Source: CAZKAP01 sp964552195
Lineage (GTDB): Bacteria > Bacteroidota > Bacteroidia > Flavobacteriales > Flavobacteriaceae
NCBI GenBank assembly: GCA_964552195.1
Contig: CAZKFM010000018.1
Coordinates: 1-35,659, forward strand
Length of the DNA stretch: 35,659 nucleotides
Reading direction: 5' to 3'
Part shown: positions 18,101-26,066 of the stretch, one piece after another
Position numbering within the stretch: the first letter of the stretch is position 1
Layout of the letters: each line of letters starts with the position of its first letter
Program-made: the position numbers and the translations under genes
The notes under the pieces: model-generated
Databases searched by the model: none
Told to the model about the DNA's origin: nothing
The model's input: the letters and a program-made list of their open reading frames with translations, nothing else

Positions 18101-21100
18101 GACATCACCATACGGGCAACGGATACCGATACCAATTTCATAGAGGATACCTTTAACGTGTCCACTGTAGAAGGTGGCGAGGTATTATACCGAGTCAATG
18201 CCGGTGGTCCGCTGGTAAGTGCAATTGACGGCGGAATTGACTGGGAAGAGGATACCTTAGCGAATCCATCACAGTATCTGGTCAGCGCAGGAGATGCCCA
18301 GGTATTTGCCGGAACGGTTTCCAATGTTGATGGATCAGTAAATCAAACCACCACACCTTTTGCGATTTTCGAGACTGAACGCAATGATCTTGAACCCGCC
18401 CTCCCCAGTCTTTCGTACTCCTTTCCTGTGCCCCAACCAGGAAACTATGAAGTGCGACTGTATATGGGAAATGGGTTTAGCGATACTGCCGGTCCAGGAG
18501 AACGTGTTTTCGATGTTCAACTGGAGGAGCGTAACTATCCAATGTTGCAGAACGTTGATCTATCCGCTACCTATGGACATAACGTTGGTACGGTAATCAT
18601 CCACACTATTCCAGTTAACGATGGCTCCCTGGATATTCAATTTCTTCACGAAATTGAGAATCCGCTGATCAATGGTATCGAGATTGCCGATGCCCTTGAC
18701 AACACAACGCCTATTTACGCATTTGATATACCCGATCAGGTTTCCAACAATGGGGAAATACTCAATGGTAATCTTGGCGTACAGGCAGTCGGAGGAGACG
18801 GGAACCTGCAGTACGCAGCAACAGGCCTGCCTCCGGGAGTGACACTTGAACCCACCAACGGACAGATTGGCGGTACTCTAGCCGATGACGCAGATGAGGG
18901 CAGTCCTTACAACGTAACCATCACCATAAGCGATTCTGATGGCTTTACCGACGATGACGTGACCATTTCCTTTACCTGGAATGTTTTCAAAGCCTTTACC
19001 TTCCGGCTGAATGCAGGAGGCAACCAGATTACCTCTACCGATATAGGTCCAAACTGGGAGGAGGATAGTCAGAACGGAGCAGGAAGTGGCGGCAATTTTG
19101 CCGTTAATACGGGAACCACGACCGTTACCGGAGGTATTCCCTTTGATGTCCGCGACGCGTCAATACCCGCATATGTCAACGAAATGGTGTTTAACCAGTT
19201 GTTCTCTGAGGAACGCTATGATCTTGAAGGAGACCCTGATATGGAATACTCCTTGGATGTGAACAATGGTACCTATGTTGTTCATATGTACTTTGCCAAC
19301 AGTTTCGAAGGTACGAATCAGGTAGGAAACCGAATCTTCGATATTCTTATCGAAGGGAATTTAGTTCGCGACAATTTGGATCTGGTAGATACGTTTGGCC
19401 ATGAGGTGGCTGGAATGCTGGCATTTACCGTGAATGTTGCCGATAATGAGCTCAATATTGGTTTTGGAAGGGAAGTGGAGAACCCAGTGGTCAATGCCAT
19501 TGAGGTCTACAGGGTAGAAAACGGTAATCCAGTTTTAAATTTGGCTCCAATAGCCAACCAGACGAATGAAATTACCAGTTCGGTAAATATTACCGCTTCA
19601 ACTGAAGGCGGAGACCCATTTTTCGAGCCTACCTATTATATCTCCGGTCAGCCTGATGGAATAAATATTAACCCTGAAACCGGGGTGATTAGTGGTAACA
19701 TCGCTGTCTCCGCGGCCTCTGGAGGTCCAGAAGGAGATGGAGTTCATACCGTAGTGGTAACTGCAGTTAAACCCAACTCCGCTCCAAACAGTGAATTCTT
19801 TACCTGGACCGTTAGTGCAGATTTAATCTGGACTGATAAAGACGAGAATGAGAATTACACTGCCCGTCACGAACACTCCTTCGTACAGGCTGGGGATAAG
19901 TTCTACCTGATGGGAGGACGCGAGAACGCCAGGACGGTCGATGTATATGATTATGCCACCGATACCTGGACGAATTTGGTGGACTCGGCTCCGAAGGAAT
20001 TTAACCACTTTCAGGCCACGGAATATAAAGGATTAATTTGGGTAATTGGGGCTTTCAACACCAACAATTTCCCTGATGAAGTACCTGAGTCGCATATCTG
20101 GATGTTTAACCCGGCGACGACGGAGTGGATTCAAGGCCCGGAAATTCCTGAATCGCGTCGTCGGGGTTCGGCTGGTGTTGTGGTGTATAACGATATCTTC
20201 TACATTGTTGGAGGGAATACGATTGGTCATAACGGAGGATTTGTCAACCAGTTTGATTCGTTTAATCCGGCTACGGGCGAGTGGACGATTCTACCCGATG
20301 CCCCCAGAGATAGGGACCACATACATGCGGTTGTAATTGACGCCAAGATGTATCTGGCCGGTGGACGGCTGTCAGGAGGAACGGGCGGAGTCTTCCGTCC
20401 ATTGGTTGCGGAAGTAGATGTTTACGACTTTGCGACCGGTCAGTGGAGTACTTTGCCATCGGATCAAAACATCCCCACCCCGAGGGCTGGTGCGGCTGCG
20501 GTAAACTTCAATGATAAGCTGGTGGTCATTGGTGGAGAGGTTAGTAATGAAGTGGTTTACGGCGTACTAACCAGTGACGCCTTGAAGATCACCGAACAAT
20601 ACGACCCACAAGCACAGGAATGGAAGCGTCTGGCCGATTTGAACTCAGAACGCCATGGTATTCAGGCCATTGTTTCAGGTCCGGGTATCCATGTTCTGGG
20701 AGGATCACCGGCACGTGGAGGTGGCAATCAGAAGAACTATGAGTTTCTGGGAGAGGACAATCCGGTAGGCAGCCCCAGTGTTGCCAGTGAGTTGGTAGTG
20801 CCTGATGTGTTAGTTGTAAACGACAACGACAGCGCTACCCTTGATGTGGAAGTTTCCGCGGGTACCACGGGCGTATATGTGCAGTCGGTTGAGTTGACTG
20901 GAGCCAATGCCAACGATTTTAATCTGGTAAACGACACTCTAAGTGAAAGGTTGCTCGATCCGGGCTCAAGTACACCGATTGAGATTGAATTGAACGGAAC
21001 CGGTGCGGACAGAACGGCCTTGTTAACCATTACATATAACAATGGCTCTGTTGAGACGGTGACTCTCACTAACAATGCAGATTTCGAATTTAATGTTTCT

Positions 21101-24100
21101 CCATTACCCAATCAATTCAATTTCGAGGGCGATGTTGTGGATTTACAGGTTATTGCCGCGAGTACTCAGCCGTTGACCTATTCGGCAACAGGGCTCCCAC
21201 CTAACCTGACTATCGACCCTAATACGGGAGTGATATCCGGGACTATCTCTGACGGAGGTTGTGGTGCGGAAAGTGATGTTTTCCAGGAGGCAAATGGACT
21301 CGTTGCCATCGAGTTGGAATCTGCAGATTTAGTTCCCAACTGGAGTTTAGTGCAGGAGGGCAACATTACCGCTATTCAAGCAAACGAGAACAACTTTGCC
21401 AACCCTCTTGGAGGTGGGAAATTAACGTACAAAGTCAATATTAGTACACCGGGTGTCTACAGATTTGATTGGAACAATGCCTTCTCTGGAAGTGATCCCA
21501 CAGAAGAGAATGACGCATGGTTGAGGATCAACAATACGGAGGATGTTTGGTTTTTTGGATATAAAGGGCCTCTCGTAACGGAAGCCGATATAATATCAAA
21601 TCTTCAAGGAGCCCAGCAAGGCGTTAAATTCCCGGTTGGGGCCGGACCCGGCGGTATTGACAGGCATACACCCGCGACAGAAGTGGAAGGGAATAGTGCA
21701 GATGGATTCTTAAAGATTTATAGACAGGGCGGATCATCTGGGTCTTTTTTGTGGAATACATTTACTAATGATAATAATGCACATCCTGTATTTGTCTGGT
21801 TTGTTAATCCGGGTACCTATAACATAGAAGTTGCTGAGCGTTCTTCTGGCCATAAGATTGACAAGTTTGTTCTTTATAAACTCGATGGACCTGCATATAC
21901 GGATGGTCAGTTATCGGATCTGCCTGAATCGTCCACTTGCACAGGCGCGGTAGGCGCGGCCGAGAACAGCCCGTACAACGTGACCATTACAATTACTGAG
22001 AATGGCGGCGCTACGGAAACCATCGACTTCGTATGGACCGTTGGATTGCCTGGAGAACTTCTGGCCGTGATCAATGCAGACGTACTCAGCGGAACCATAC
22101 CATTATCAGTGAATTTCACGGGAAGCAATTCCGTGGACGACGTTGGAGTCATCTCCTACGCCTGGGATTTCGGTGACGGAGGAACCTCCACAGAGGCCGA
22201 TCCGCAGCATGTATTTACGACCCCCGGTGTTTATACGGTGAGTCTTACCGTGACCGACGGGGATGGAAATACGGATACCGCTACTCAGGAAATCGAAGTA
22301 CTCGGTACCGGCGTTGGTCCTACGGCGGTAGTTTCTGCCACTCCAGAATCCGGCGCACCCCCGCTGGAGGTGACCTTCACAGGCAGCGATTCTACCGATG
22401 ACGTGGAAATTGTGACCTACGCCTGGGATTTCGGAGACGGTGGCACTTCCGACGAAGCGGATCCGGTGTATACTTACGTAAATCCGGGAACCTATACCGC
22501 GACTCTGACGGTTACCGACGCCGAAGGCTTGACAGATACGGCTACCATAGATATTGTGGTCAATGCACCTCCGGTTGCCATTCCTTTAGCAGATGTCACC
22601 TCAGGAAAGGCACCCCTTACGGTGAACTTCGATGGTTCGACTTCTACCGACGATCAGGACGACATCGTGGCCTACGAATGGGACTTTGGAACCAGTGATC
22701 CCGTATCCAATGAGGTGAGCCCACAATTCACCTTCGATACGCCCGGCACCTATACCGTAACGCTGACCGTGACCGATGGTGAGGGTCTCACGGGATCGGA
22801 TACCCTAGAGATATCCGTATTCGATGAGAATGTGCCTCCTACCGCGGTGGCAGCGGCCAACGTTACGGAGGGAGAAGCACCCCTGACCGTTATCTTTGAC
22901 GGTTCCGGATCTACGGATGATACGGAGGTGGTCAGTTACTTCTGGGATTTTGCGGACGGTACCACCTCAACCCAAGTAGGACCGGTCAAGACATTTAATA
23001 CGCCCGGCACCTATGAGGTTACCCTGACGGTAACGGATAATGAAGGTGATACGGGTAATGATACGGTTACCATTACCGTTAGCGTACCGAACGAAGCCCC
23101 AGTGGCTGTAATCGAGGCCTCGGTTACCGAAGGTGAAGCGCCTCTAGAGGTGTCCTTTACCGGTTCGGGATCGACTGACGATGTGGGCATTGAAAGCTAC
23201 CAATGGAATTTTGGGGATGGCACCTCGTCTACCCAGGCCGATCCGACGCATTTGTTTACCGGGGTGGGCGAATTCACGGTTACCTTGACGGTAACCGATG
23301 CAGGAGGTCTTACCGACCAGGAGACTCTACTGATTACGGTCAATCAGCCCACAGAGAATGAGGCTCCGGTGGCAGTAGCCAGTGCGGCTCCGATTGCCGG
23401 CGACGTACCTCTGGTGGTGAATTTCACCGGAGATGCTTCGACCGACGACAAGGGCATCGTGAGTTACTCGTGGGATTTCGGGGACGGCAGCGAAGTGGCG
23501 ACTACGCCTAACGCGGTTCATACCTACCTAACGGCAGGGGTATATACGGCTGTATTTACCGTTGCTGACGAGGAAGGCCTGACCGATGCCGAGGTATTTA
23601 CCATAACCGTCAACGAACCGAACACAGCGCCTGAGGCTGATATCGAGGCATCTACCCTTAGTGGAGAGGCGCCACTGTCAGTTGATTTCGACGGTACAGG
23701 CTCAACCGACGATAAGGGAATTACCTCGTACAGCTGGGATTTTGGCGATGGAGCTACGGGTATGGGAAGTAATCCCACCCATGTATTCTCAGAAGCCGGA
23801 ACCTTCCAGGTGGTACTGACCGTATCGGACGCGGAAGGCCTCACGGATACGGCTAGCGTCACGGTAACCGTAACGGACAACGAGCCCGATATGGGCACGA
23901 GTTTCGGACTGGTGGCAGAACGCAACCCCGTGACCGATGGAGTGGCCAGTGTGCAGCTCCTGGACGATCTGGCCAACGAAACACCCCAGGTGTTCTATGT
24001 CCACGATTATACAGGCAGGCTGGTCGGAACTTTCGATCCTCAGGATATCTTTGACGGAACGAGCAGTTACCTGATACCCGTGAACGGATACAGGACCTCG

Positions 24101-24166
24101 GTATACATCATAACCGTGGAGACCTTATCCGGTAAGCGTGCGGGTACGCGCATCGTAATTGAATAA
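15188..24166 (+). CDS. Giant secreted multidomain carbohydrate-binding/PKD protein, probable T9SS cargo
   Basis: 2992 residues. In order: signal peptide (1-29); sorbosone-dehydrogenase-like beta-propeller (about 35-565); Asp-rich calcium-type repeats (580-650); lectin-like beta region (655-900); Ig/cadherin-like domain (905-995); malectin domain 1 (997-1170); He_PIG Ig domain (1175-1265); malectin domain 2 (1270-1440); He_PIG (1445-1540); Kelch propeller (1547-1857); Ig-like region (1860-1965); an He_PIG domain split by a carbohydrate-binding-like insert (2025-2251); seven PKD domains (about 2290-2897); and a C-terminal domain (2898-2992) with YVHDYTGRLVG and a closing GTRIVIE, like type A T9SS sorting tails. 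No catalytic site was recognised, so a binding or structural surface role is likely. It has its own promoter and terminator, between the Wzc-like kinase and the phosphatase. The domain names come from pattern reading, not profile searches. Confidence 0.9.
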   Translation: MKKNYPKFLRPFGFLAVAFLTLSGSVHSQSFEQSFLDFNGFGDASNGITSLMFGPDGRLYTAEYPGLIKVYTIQRVGSQDYQVTAVEVLDDIQTMPDHNDDGTPHSSVERQVTGITVGGTAANPVFYVSSSDFRVGAGSGGGNGDVGLDTNSGVITRFSWTGSAWNVVDIVRGLPRSEENHSTNAMELATINGTEYLIVASGGNTNGGSPSTNFVYTCEYALSAAILAVDLDALNTLPILNDNGRQYIYDLPTLDDPTRPNANGIDDPDDPGYDGIDVNDPWGGNDGLNMAILDNSSPVKMLSPGYRNSYDFVVTESLALYVTDNGANGGWGGFPVNEGGGSVTNEYDPAEPGSQSESGGEKIDNKDHLELVTTDLNSYTFGSFYGGHPVPVRANPSGAGLFTAPGAGTTGAEFRTQIYDPDGSTPGSTTDPSIALPANWPPIAVANPVEGDWRGPSEPNPDGPADNPVTIWGTNTNGIDEYTASNFGGAMQGDLLAGSNQGLIRRVQLDGSGGVQELKQNFISGISGDALGITCNGDSEIFPGSIWVGTLGGTDTKNPSGGTIIVYEPVDFLDCIEPGEPGYDPLADGDFDGYSNQDEEDNETEVCNGGSQPNDFDRAAGGTLISDLNDPDDDADGILDADDPFQLGNPQDSGSDAFTLPISNALFNNQQGLGGIFGLGMTGLMNNGDTGANWLNWLDDRDNGPNPNDVLGGAPGIMTSHMTEGTALGETNTQEKGYQYGVQVDATTGPFTVVGGMNGFTGPLRLYENTNGVSAGELGFFIGDGTQSNYIKFVVNLNGFEILQEIDDVPGAPITATLPVQDRPTETINFYFEVDPSNGQVEFEYQIDSNPRVSLGTIVAQGTILEAIQQNSRDLAVGFIGSSNTPGKELEGSWDFLNVLNEVPVVLQEIPDVQEVVGSNDVVLNMDEYFDDNFGTDNLTYTIESNTNTDFGAVINANLLTLSFPATVGNSDITIRATDTDTNFIEDTFNVSTVEGGEVLYRVNAGGPLVSAIDGGIDWEEDTLANPSQYLVSAGDAQVFAGTVSNVDGSVNQTTTPFAIFETERNDLEPALPSLSYSFPVPQPGNYEVRLYMGNGFSDTAGPGERVFDVQLEERNYPMLQNVDLSATYGHNVGTVIIHTIPVNDGSLDIQFLHEIENPLINGIEIADALDNTTPIYAFDIPDQVSNNGEILNGNLGVQAVGGDGNLQYAATGLPPGVTLEPTNGQIGGTLADDADEGSPYNVTITISDSDGFTDDDVTISFTWNVFKAFTFRLNAGGNQITSTDIGPNWEEDSQNGAGSGGNFAVNTGTTTVTGGIPFDVRDASIPAYVNEMVFNQLFSEERYDLEGDPDMEYSLDVNNGTYVVHMYFANSFEGTNQVGNRIFDILIEGNLVRDNLDLVDTFGHEVAGMLAFTVNVADNELNIGFGREVENPVVNAIEVYRVENGNPVLNLAPIANQTNEITSSVNITASTEGGDPFFEPTYYISGQPDGININPETGVISGNIAVSAASGGPEGDGVHTVVVTAVKPNSAPNSEFFTWTVSADLIWTDKDENENYTARHEHSFVQAGDKFYLMGGRENARTVDVYDYATDTWTNLVDSAPKEFNHFQATEYKGLIWVIGAFNTNNFPDEVPESHIWMFNPATTEWIQGPEIPESRRRGSAGVVVYNDIFYIVGGNTIGHNGGFVNQFDSFNPATGEWTILPDAPRDRDHIHAVVIDAKMYLAGGRLSGGTGGVFRPLVAEVDVYDFATGQWSTLPSDQNIPTPRAGAAAVNFNDKLVVIGGEVSNEVVYGVLTSDALKITEQYDPQAQEWKRLADLNSERHGIQAIVSGPGIHVLGGSPARGGGNQKNYEFLGEDNPVGSPSVASELVVPDVLVVNDNDSATLDVEVSAGTTGVYVQSVELTGANANDFNLVNDTLSERLLDPGSSTPIEIELNGTGADRTALLTITYNNGSVETVTLTNNADFEFNVSPLPNQFNFEGDVVDLQVIAASTQPLTYSATGLPPNLTIDPNTGVISGTISDGGCGAESDVFQEANGLVAIELESADLVPNWSLVQEGNITAIQANENNFANPLGGGKLTYKVNISTPGVYRFDWNNAFSGSDPTEENDAWLRINNTEDVWFFGYKGPLVTEADIISNLQGAQQGVKFPVGAGPGGIDRHTPATEVEGNSADGFLKIYRQGGSSGSFLWNTFTNDNNAHPVFVWFVNPGTYNIEVAERSSGHKIDKFVLYKLDGPAYTDGQLSDLPESSTCTGAVGAAENSPYNVTITITENGGATETIDFVWTVGLPGELLAVINADVLSGTIPLSVNFTGSNSVDDVGVISYAWDFGDGGTSTEADPQHVFTTPGVYTVSLTVTDGDGNTDTATQEIEVLGTGVGPTAVVSATPESGAPPLEVTFTGSDSTDDVEIVTYAWDFGDGGTSDEADPVYTYVNPGTYTATLTVTDAEGLTDTATIDIVVNAPPVAIPLADVTSGKAPLTVNFDGSTSTDDQDDIVAYEWDFGTSDPVSNEVSPQFTFDTPGTYTVTLTVTDGEGLTGSDTLEISVFDENVPPTAVAAANVTEGEAPLTVIFDGSGSTDDTEVVSYFWDFADGTTSTQVGPVKTFNTPGTYEVTLTVTDNEGDTGNDTVTITVSVPNEAPVAVIEASVTEGEAPLEVSFTGSGSTDDVGIESYQWNFGDGTSSTQADPTHLFTGVGEFTVTLTVTDAGGLTDQETLLITVNQPTENEAPVAVASAAPIAGDVPLVVNFTGDASTDDKGIVSYSWDFGDGSEVATTPNAVHTYLTAGVYTAVFTVADEEGLTDAEVFTITVNEPNTAPEADIEASTLSGEAPLSVDFDGTGSTDDKGITSYSWDFGDGATGMGSNPTHVFSEAGTFQVVLTVSDAEGLTDTASVTVTVTDNEPDMGTSFGLVAERNPVTDGVASVQLLDDLANETPQVFYVHDYTGRLVGTFDPQDIFDGTSSYLIPVNGYRTSVYIITVETLSGKRAGTRIVIE
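21260..21940 (+). other. Carbohydrate-binding-like module inserted inside an Ig-type (He_PIG) domain
   Basis: Codons 2025-2251 of the giant gene break an He_PIG domain: the N-terminal half (TGLPPNLTIDPNTGVISGTI) is before the insert and the C-terminal half (ENSPYNVTITI ... FVWTV) is after it. The intact copy at about 18820-18990 has the two halves joined by a few residues. The insert has LTYKVNISTPGVYRFDWNN, EENDAWLRI, a phenylalanine/tyrosine-rich FFGYKG and ERSSGHKIDKFVLYKL, a pattern seen in C-terminal beta-sandwich modules of Bacteroidota glycoside hydrolases. It is bounded by cysteines C2025 and C2251, which could close it with a disulfide. The DNA looks more AT-rich than its surroundings. 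Confidence 0.7.
22060..23880 (+). repeat. Seven consecutive PKD-domain repeats (about 85-90 codons each)
   Basis: Seven successive units share APLxVxFxGSxSTDD, a W-[DN]-FGDG-type core (WDFGDG in units 1, 2, 6 and 7, WDFGTS in 3, WDFADG in 4, WNFGDG in 5) and PGTYTVTLTVTDxEGLTD. They are related at DNA level but diverged, so no identical unit is obvious. In large adhesins PKD arrays usually act as stiff spacers that hold binding domains away from the cell. Confidence 0.9.
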
Positions 24167-24186
24167 ACAGAATTGTTTTTATACGA

Positions 24187-24219
24187 AAAGAGGCCCTGCT
24201 TAGGGCCTCTTTTTTTTTG
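24187..24219. terminator. Strong terminator shared by the giant gene and the converging phosphatase gene
   Basis: AGAGGCCCT, loop GCTT, AGGGCCTCT, with A run before and nine T after on the plus strand. It starts 20 bases past the giant gene stop and ends 15 bases before the 3' end of the minus-strand phosphatase gene. The A run on the other side can serve the opposite direction. Confidence 0.92.
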
Positions 24220-24233
24220 GTGTGTTTTTTCGT

Positions 24234-24977
24234 CTAGTGGTAAAAGGTTTCCTCATTCATTCGAAACGCCTTTTCCAACTGGCCCTCCAGCTTAAGGGGT
24301 ACCTGGCAGTTCTTGATGCGATCGATTTCCTCGACCCGGTGCGCATCTGAACCCAGGAATTCTACTTTTCCGGACTGAATGAGTTCCATGGCGGTCTGTT
24401 GGATGCTCTTGCCGTAATAGCCGGTGATGGAAAGCAAATTTACCTGGAAAAACAGGCCCATCTCCCGGTATCTCGCGTATGCGCCACGGTTCTTGTGCAT
24501 GTAGCGGTAACGTTCGGGATGAGCGAGAATGGGAAATACATTCTGCTCTTTACACAGCTCTACTATGCGGGGCATATTCAGTGAGGCTTGCAGAAAGGGC
24601 ATTTCGATGAGGATATAAGCCTTACCCAGTGGCAGAAATTCTGCGCTTTGCAGGAGTTGCTCCAAATGGTCGTCCACCATGTGCTCCGCGGCAAAATCCA
24701 GTTTGATGTTCAAGTCCTGCATTCCGGCCAACGATTCTAACAGGGTCAGATGTGCCTCTCGTATGGTATCCGTGGTATTGGGATAGAGTTCTTTGTAAAC
24801 GTGGGGGGTGGTTATAACCTGATTAATTCCGATTTCCTGGAATGCGTAGAGCATATCCAATGACTCCTCCACGGTTTTTGCACCATCGTCTATACCCGGG
24901 AGGATGTGGTTGTGCATGTCCACAAAGTCCTCGAGCAGGTCCGGCAGAAATGCCTTTTTCTGGAAGATTGAAACCAT
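24234..24977 (-). CDS. PHP-type tyrosine-protein phosphatase (YwqE/CpsB-like)
   Basis: A 247-residue metal-dependent phosphatase of the PHP superfamily. The metal ligands stand out: H22 and H24 in DMHNHILPGIDDG, D30, H59 in TPH, E98 in AEHM, H153 in LAHPERY, and D211/H213 in GSDAHR. In Gram-positives and Bacteroidota these enzymes dephosphorylate the tyrosine cluster of the Wzc/BY-kinase and so control polysaccharide chain length and export. The natural substrate here is the kinase encoded at 12560-14944; the two are separated by the giant gene and run in opposite directions. Confidence 0.9.
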   Translation of the reverse strand: MVSIFQKKAFLPDLLEDFVDMHNHILPGIDDGAKTVEESLDMLYAFQEIGINQVITTPHVYKELYPNTTDTIREAHLTLLESLAGMQDLNIKLDFAAEHMVDDHLEQLLQSAEFLPLGKAYILIEMPFLQASLNMPRIVELCKEQNVFPILAHPERYRYMHKNRGAYARYREMGLFFQVNLLSITGYYGKSIQQTAMELIQSGKVEFLGSDAHRVEEIDRIKNCQVPLKLEGQLEKAFRMNEETFYH

Positions 24978-25109
24978 AGCACCATGGGTTATTTAGTTCG
25001 AAAGTACTAATGTCAGTTCAATTAGGATGCCAGGATGAACTTAAATTCTGTTAATCCGATGTATACTCCGACAAAATGGCCTTCACAAGACCTTTAAAGG
25101 GAGAAAAAG

Positions 25110-26063
25110 TTATGTATTCAGGTAATTGGCTACACTCACCTGTATGCGGTCTGCCAGGTCACCCGTGTTTCCGGCAAACTCAAACGAGGTACCGGTTACG
25201 ATCTCGTACAGCTCCTGATAGCGGGCGGAAACTTCCTCGACAAAGGCATCGGGTAGCTCCGGAACCTTTTGTCCTTCTTTTCCCTGAAATCCATGGGCGA
25301 TCAGCCATTCCCGAAGGAATTCCTTGGAGAGTTGTTTCTGCCGTTCTCCCCGCTCCTGTCTTTCCTGATACCCTTCCGCATAGTAGTAGCGCGAGGAGTC
25401 CGGGGTATGTACTTCGTCGATCAGGACGATTTCCCCAGAAGCGGTCTTCCCGAATTCGTATTTAGTGTCCACCAGCAGGAGTCCTCGGCTTCTGGCCCAG
25501 CGGGTTCCCTGTTCGAACAATTTGCGGGTGTAGTCTTCCAGAACCCGGTAATTCTCTTCCGAAACCAAACCCCTGGACAGGATGTCTTCTCGCGAAATAT
25601 CTTCGTCGTGATCGCCCTTTTCGGCTTTAGTGGCCGGTGTGATGATTGGAGTGGGGAAGGGGTCGGATTCCCTGAGGCCCTCTGGCATGGGTACTCCGCT
25701 CAGCAGGCGCCTGCCGCTTTGGTATTCCCTCGCGGCATGACCGGCCAGGTATCCACGGATCACCATTTCTACCTTAAAGGGAGTGCAGTTCTTACCCACG
25801 GAAACATTAGGGTCTGGACTCGCCACCCACCAGTTGGGGACTACCTCACTACTCTTACCCAGCATCAAGGCAGACAGCTGATTAAGCATCTGTCCCTTGC
25901 CGGGTATTCCCCTGGGCATGATCACATCGAAGGCCGAAATGCGATCGGTGGCCACCATGATCACGCGCCCGTCTTCCAGATAATACATATCCCTCACTTT
26001 ACCGTGGTAAACGGAGGTCACACCTTCCCATTCGAAGGCGGTTTGGGTTAGGGTGGGTCTCAT
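25110..26063 (-). CDS. purC: Phosphoribosylaminoimidazole-succinocarboxamide (SAICAR) synthase
   Basis: A 317-residue purine-biosynthesis enzyme that joins CAIR and aspartate using ATP. The N-terminus has VYHGKVRDMYYLEDGRVIMVATDRISAFDVIMPRGIPGKG, the ATP- and substrate-binding core of SAICAR synthases, and VEMVIRGYLAGHAAREYQSG and IIDEVHTPDSSRYY-type segments (LIDEVHTPDSSRYY here) follow in the usual order. The length fits the longer, yeast-like bacterial form. It starts 3 bases after the phoH stop, so phoH-purC are probably co-transcribed. Core gene, no oddities. Confidence 0.95.
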   Translation of the reverse strand: MRPTLTQTAFEWEGVTSVYHGKVRDMYYLEDGRVIMVATDRISAFDVIMPRGIPGKGQMLNQLSALMLGKSSEVVPNWWVASPDPNVSVGKNCTPFKVEMVIRGYLAGHAAREYQSGRRLLSGVPMPEGLRESDPFPTPIITPATKAEKGDHDEDISREDILSRGLVSEENYRVLEDYTRKLFEQGTRWARSRGLLLVDTKYEFGKTASGEIVLIDEVHTPDSSRYYYAEGYQERQERGERQKQLSKEFLREWLIAHGFQGKEGQKVPELPDAFVEEVSARYQELYEIVTGTSFEFAGNTGDLADRIQVSVANYLNT

Positions 26064-26066
26064 AGG

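Noticed and set aside
19830..20760. Kelch region as an active galactose oxidase
   Set aside because: The Kelch repeats are clear, but I could not identify the tyrosine/histidine copper ligands or the Cys-Tyr pair of galactose oxidase, so no enzyme activity is claimed.
22060..23880. CRISPR-like array suggested by regularly spaced similar sequences
   Set aside because: The periodicity is about 260 bases and in frame, encoding PKD domains; there are no short identical repeats with unique spacers.
25269..26051. A 260-codon plus-strand open frame
   Set aside because: It overlaps purC antisense over its whole length and has no domain-like sequence, whereas purC is unambiguous.
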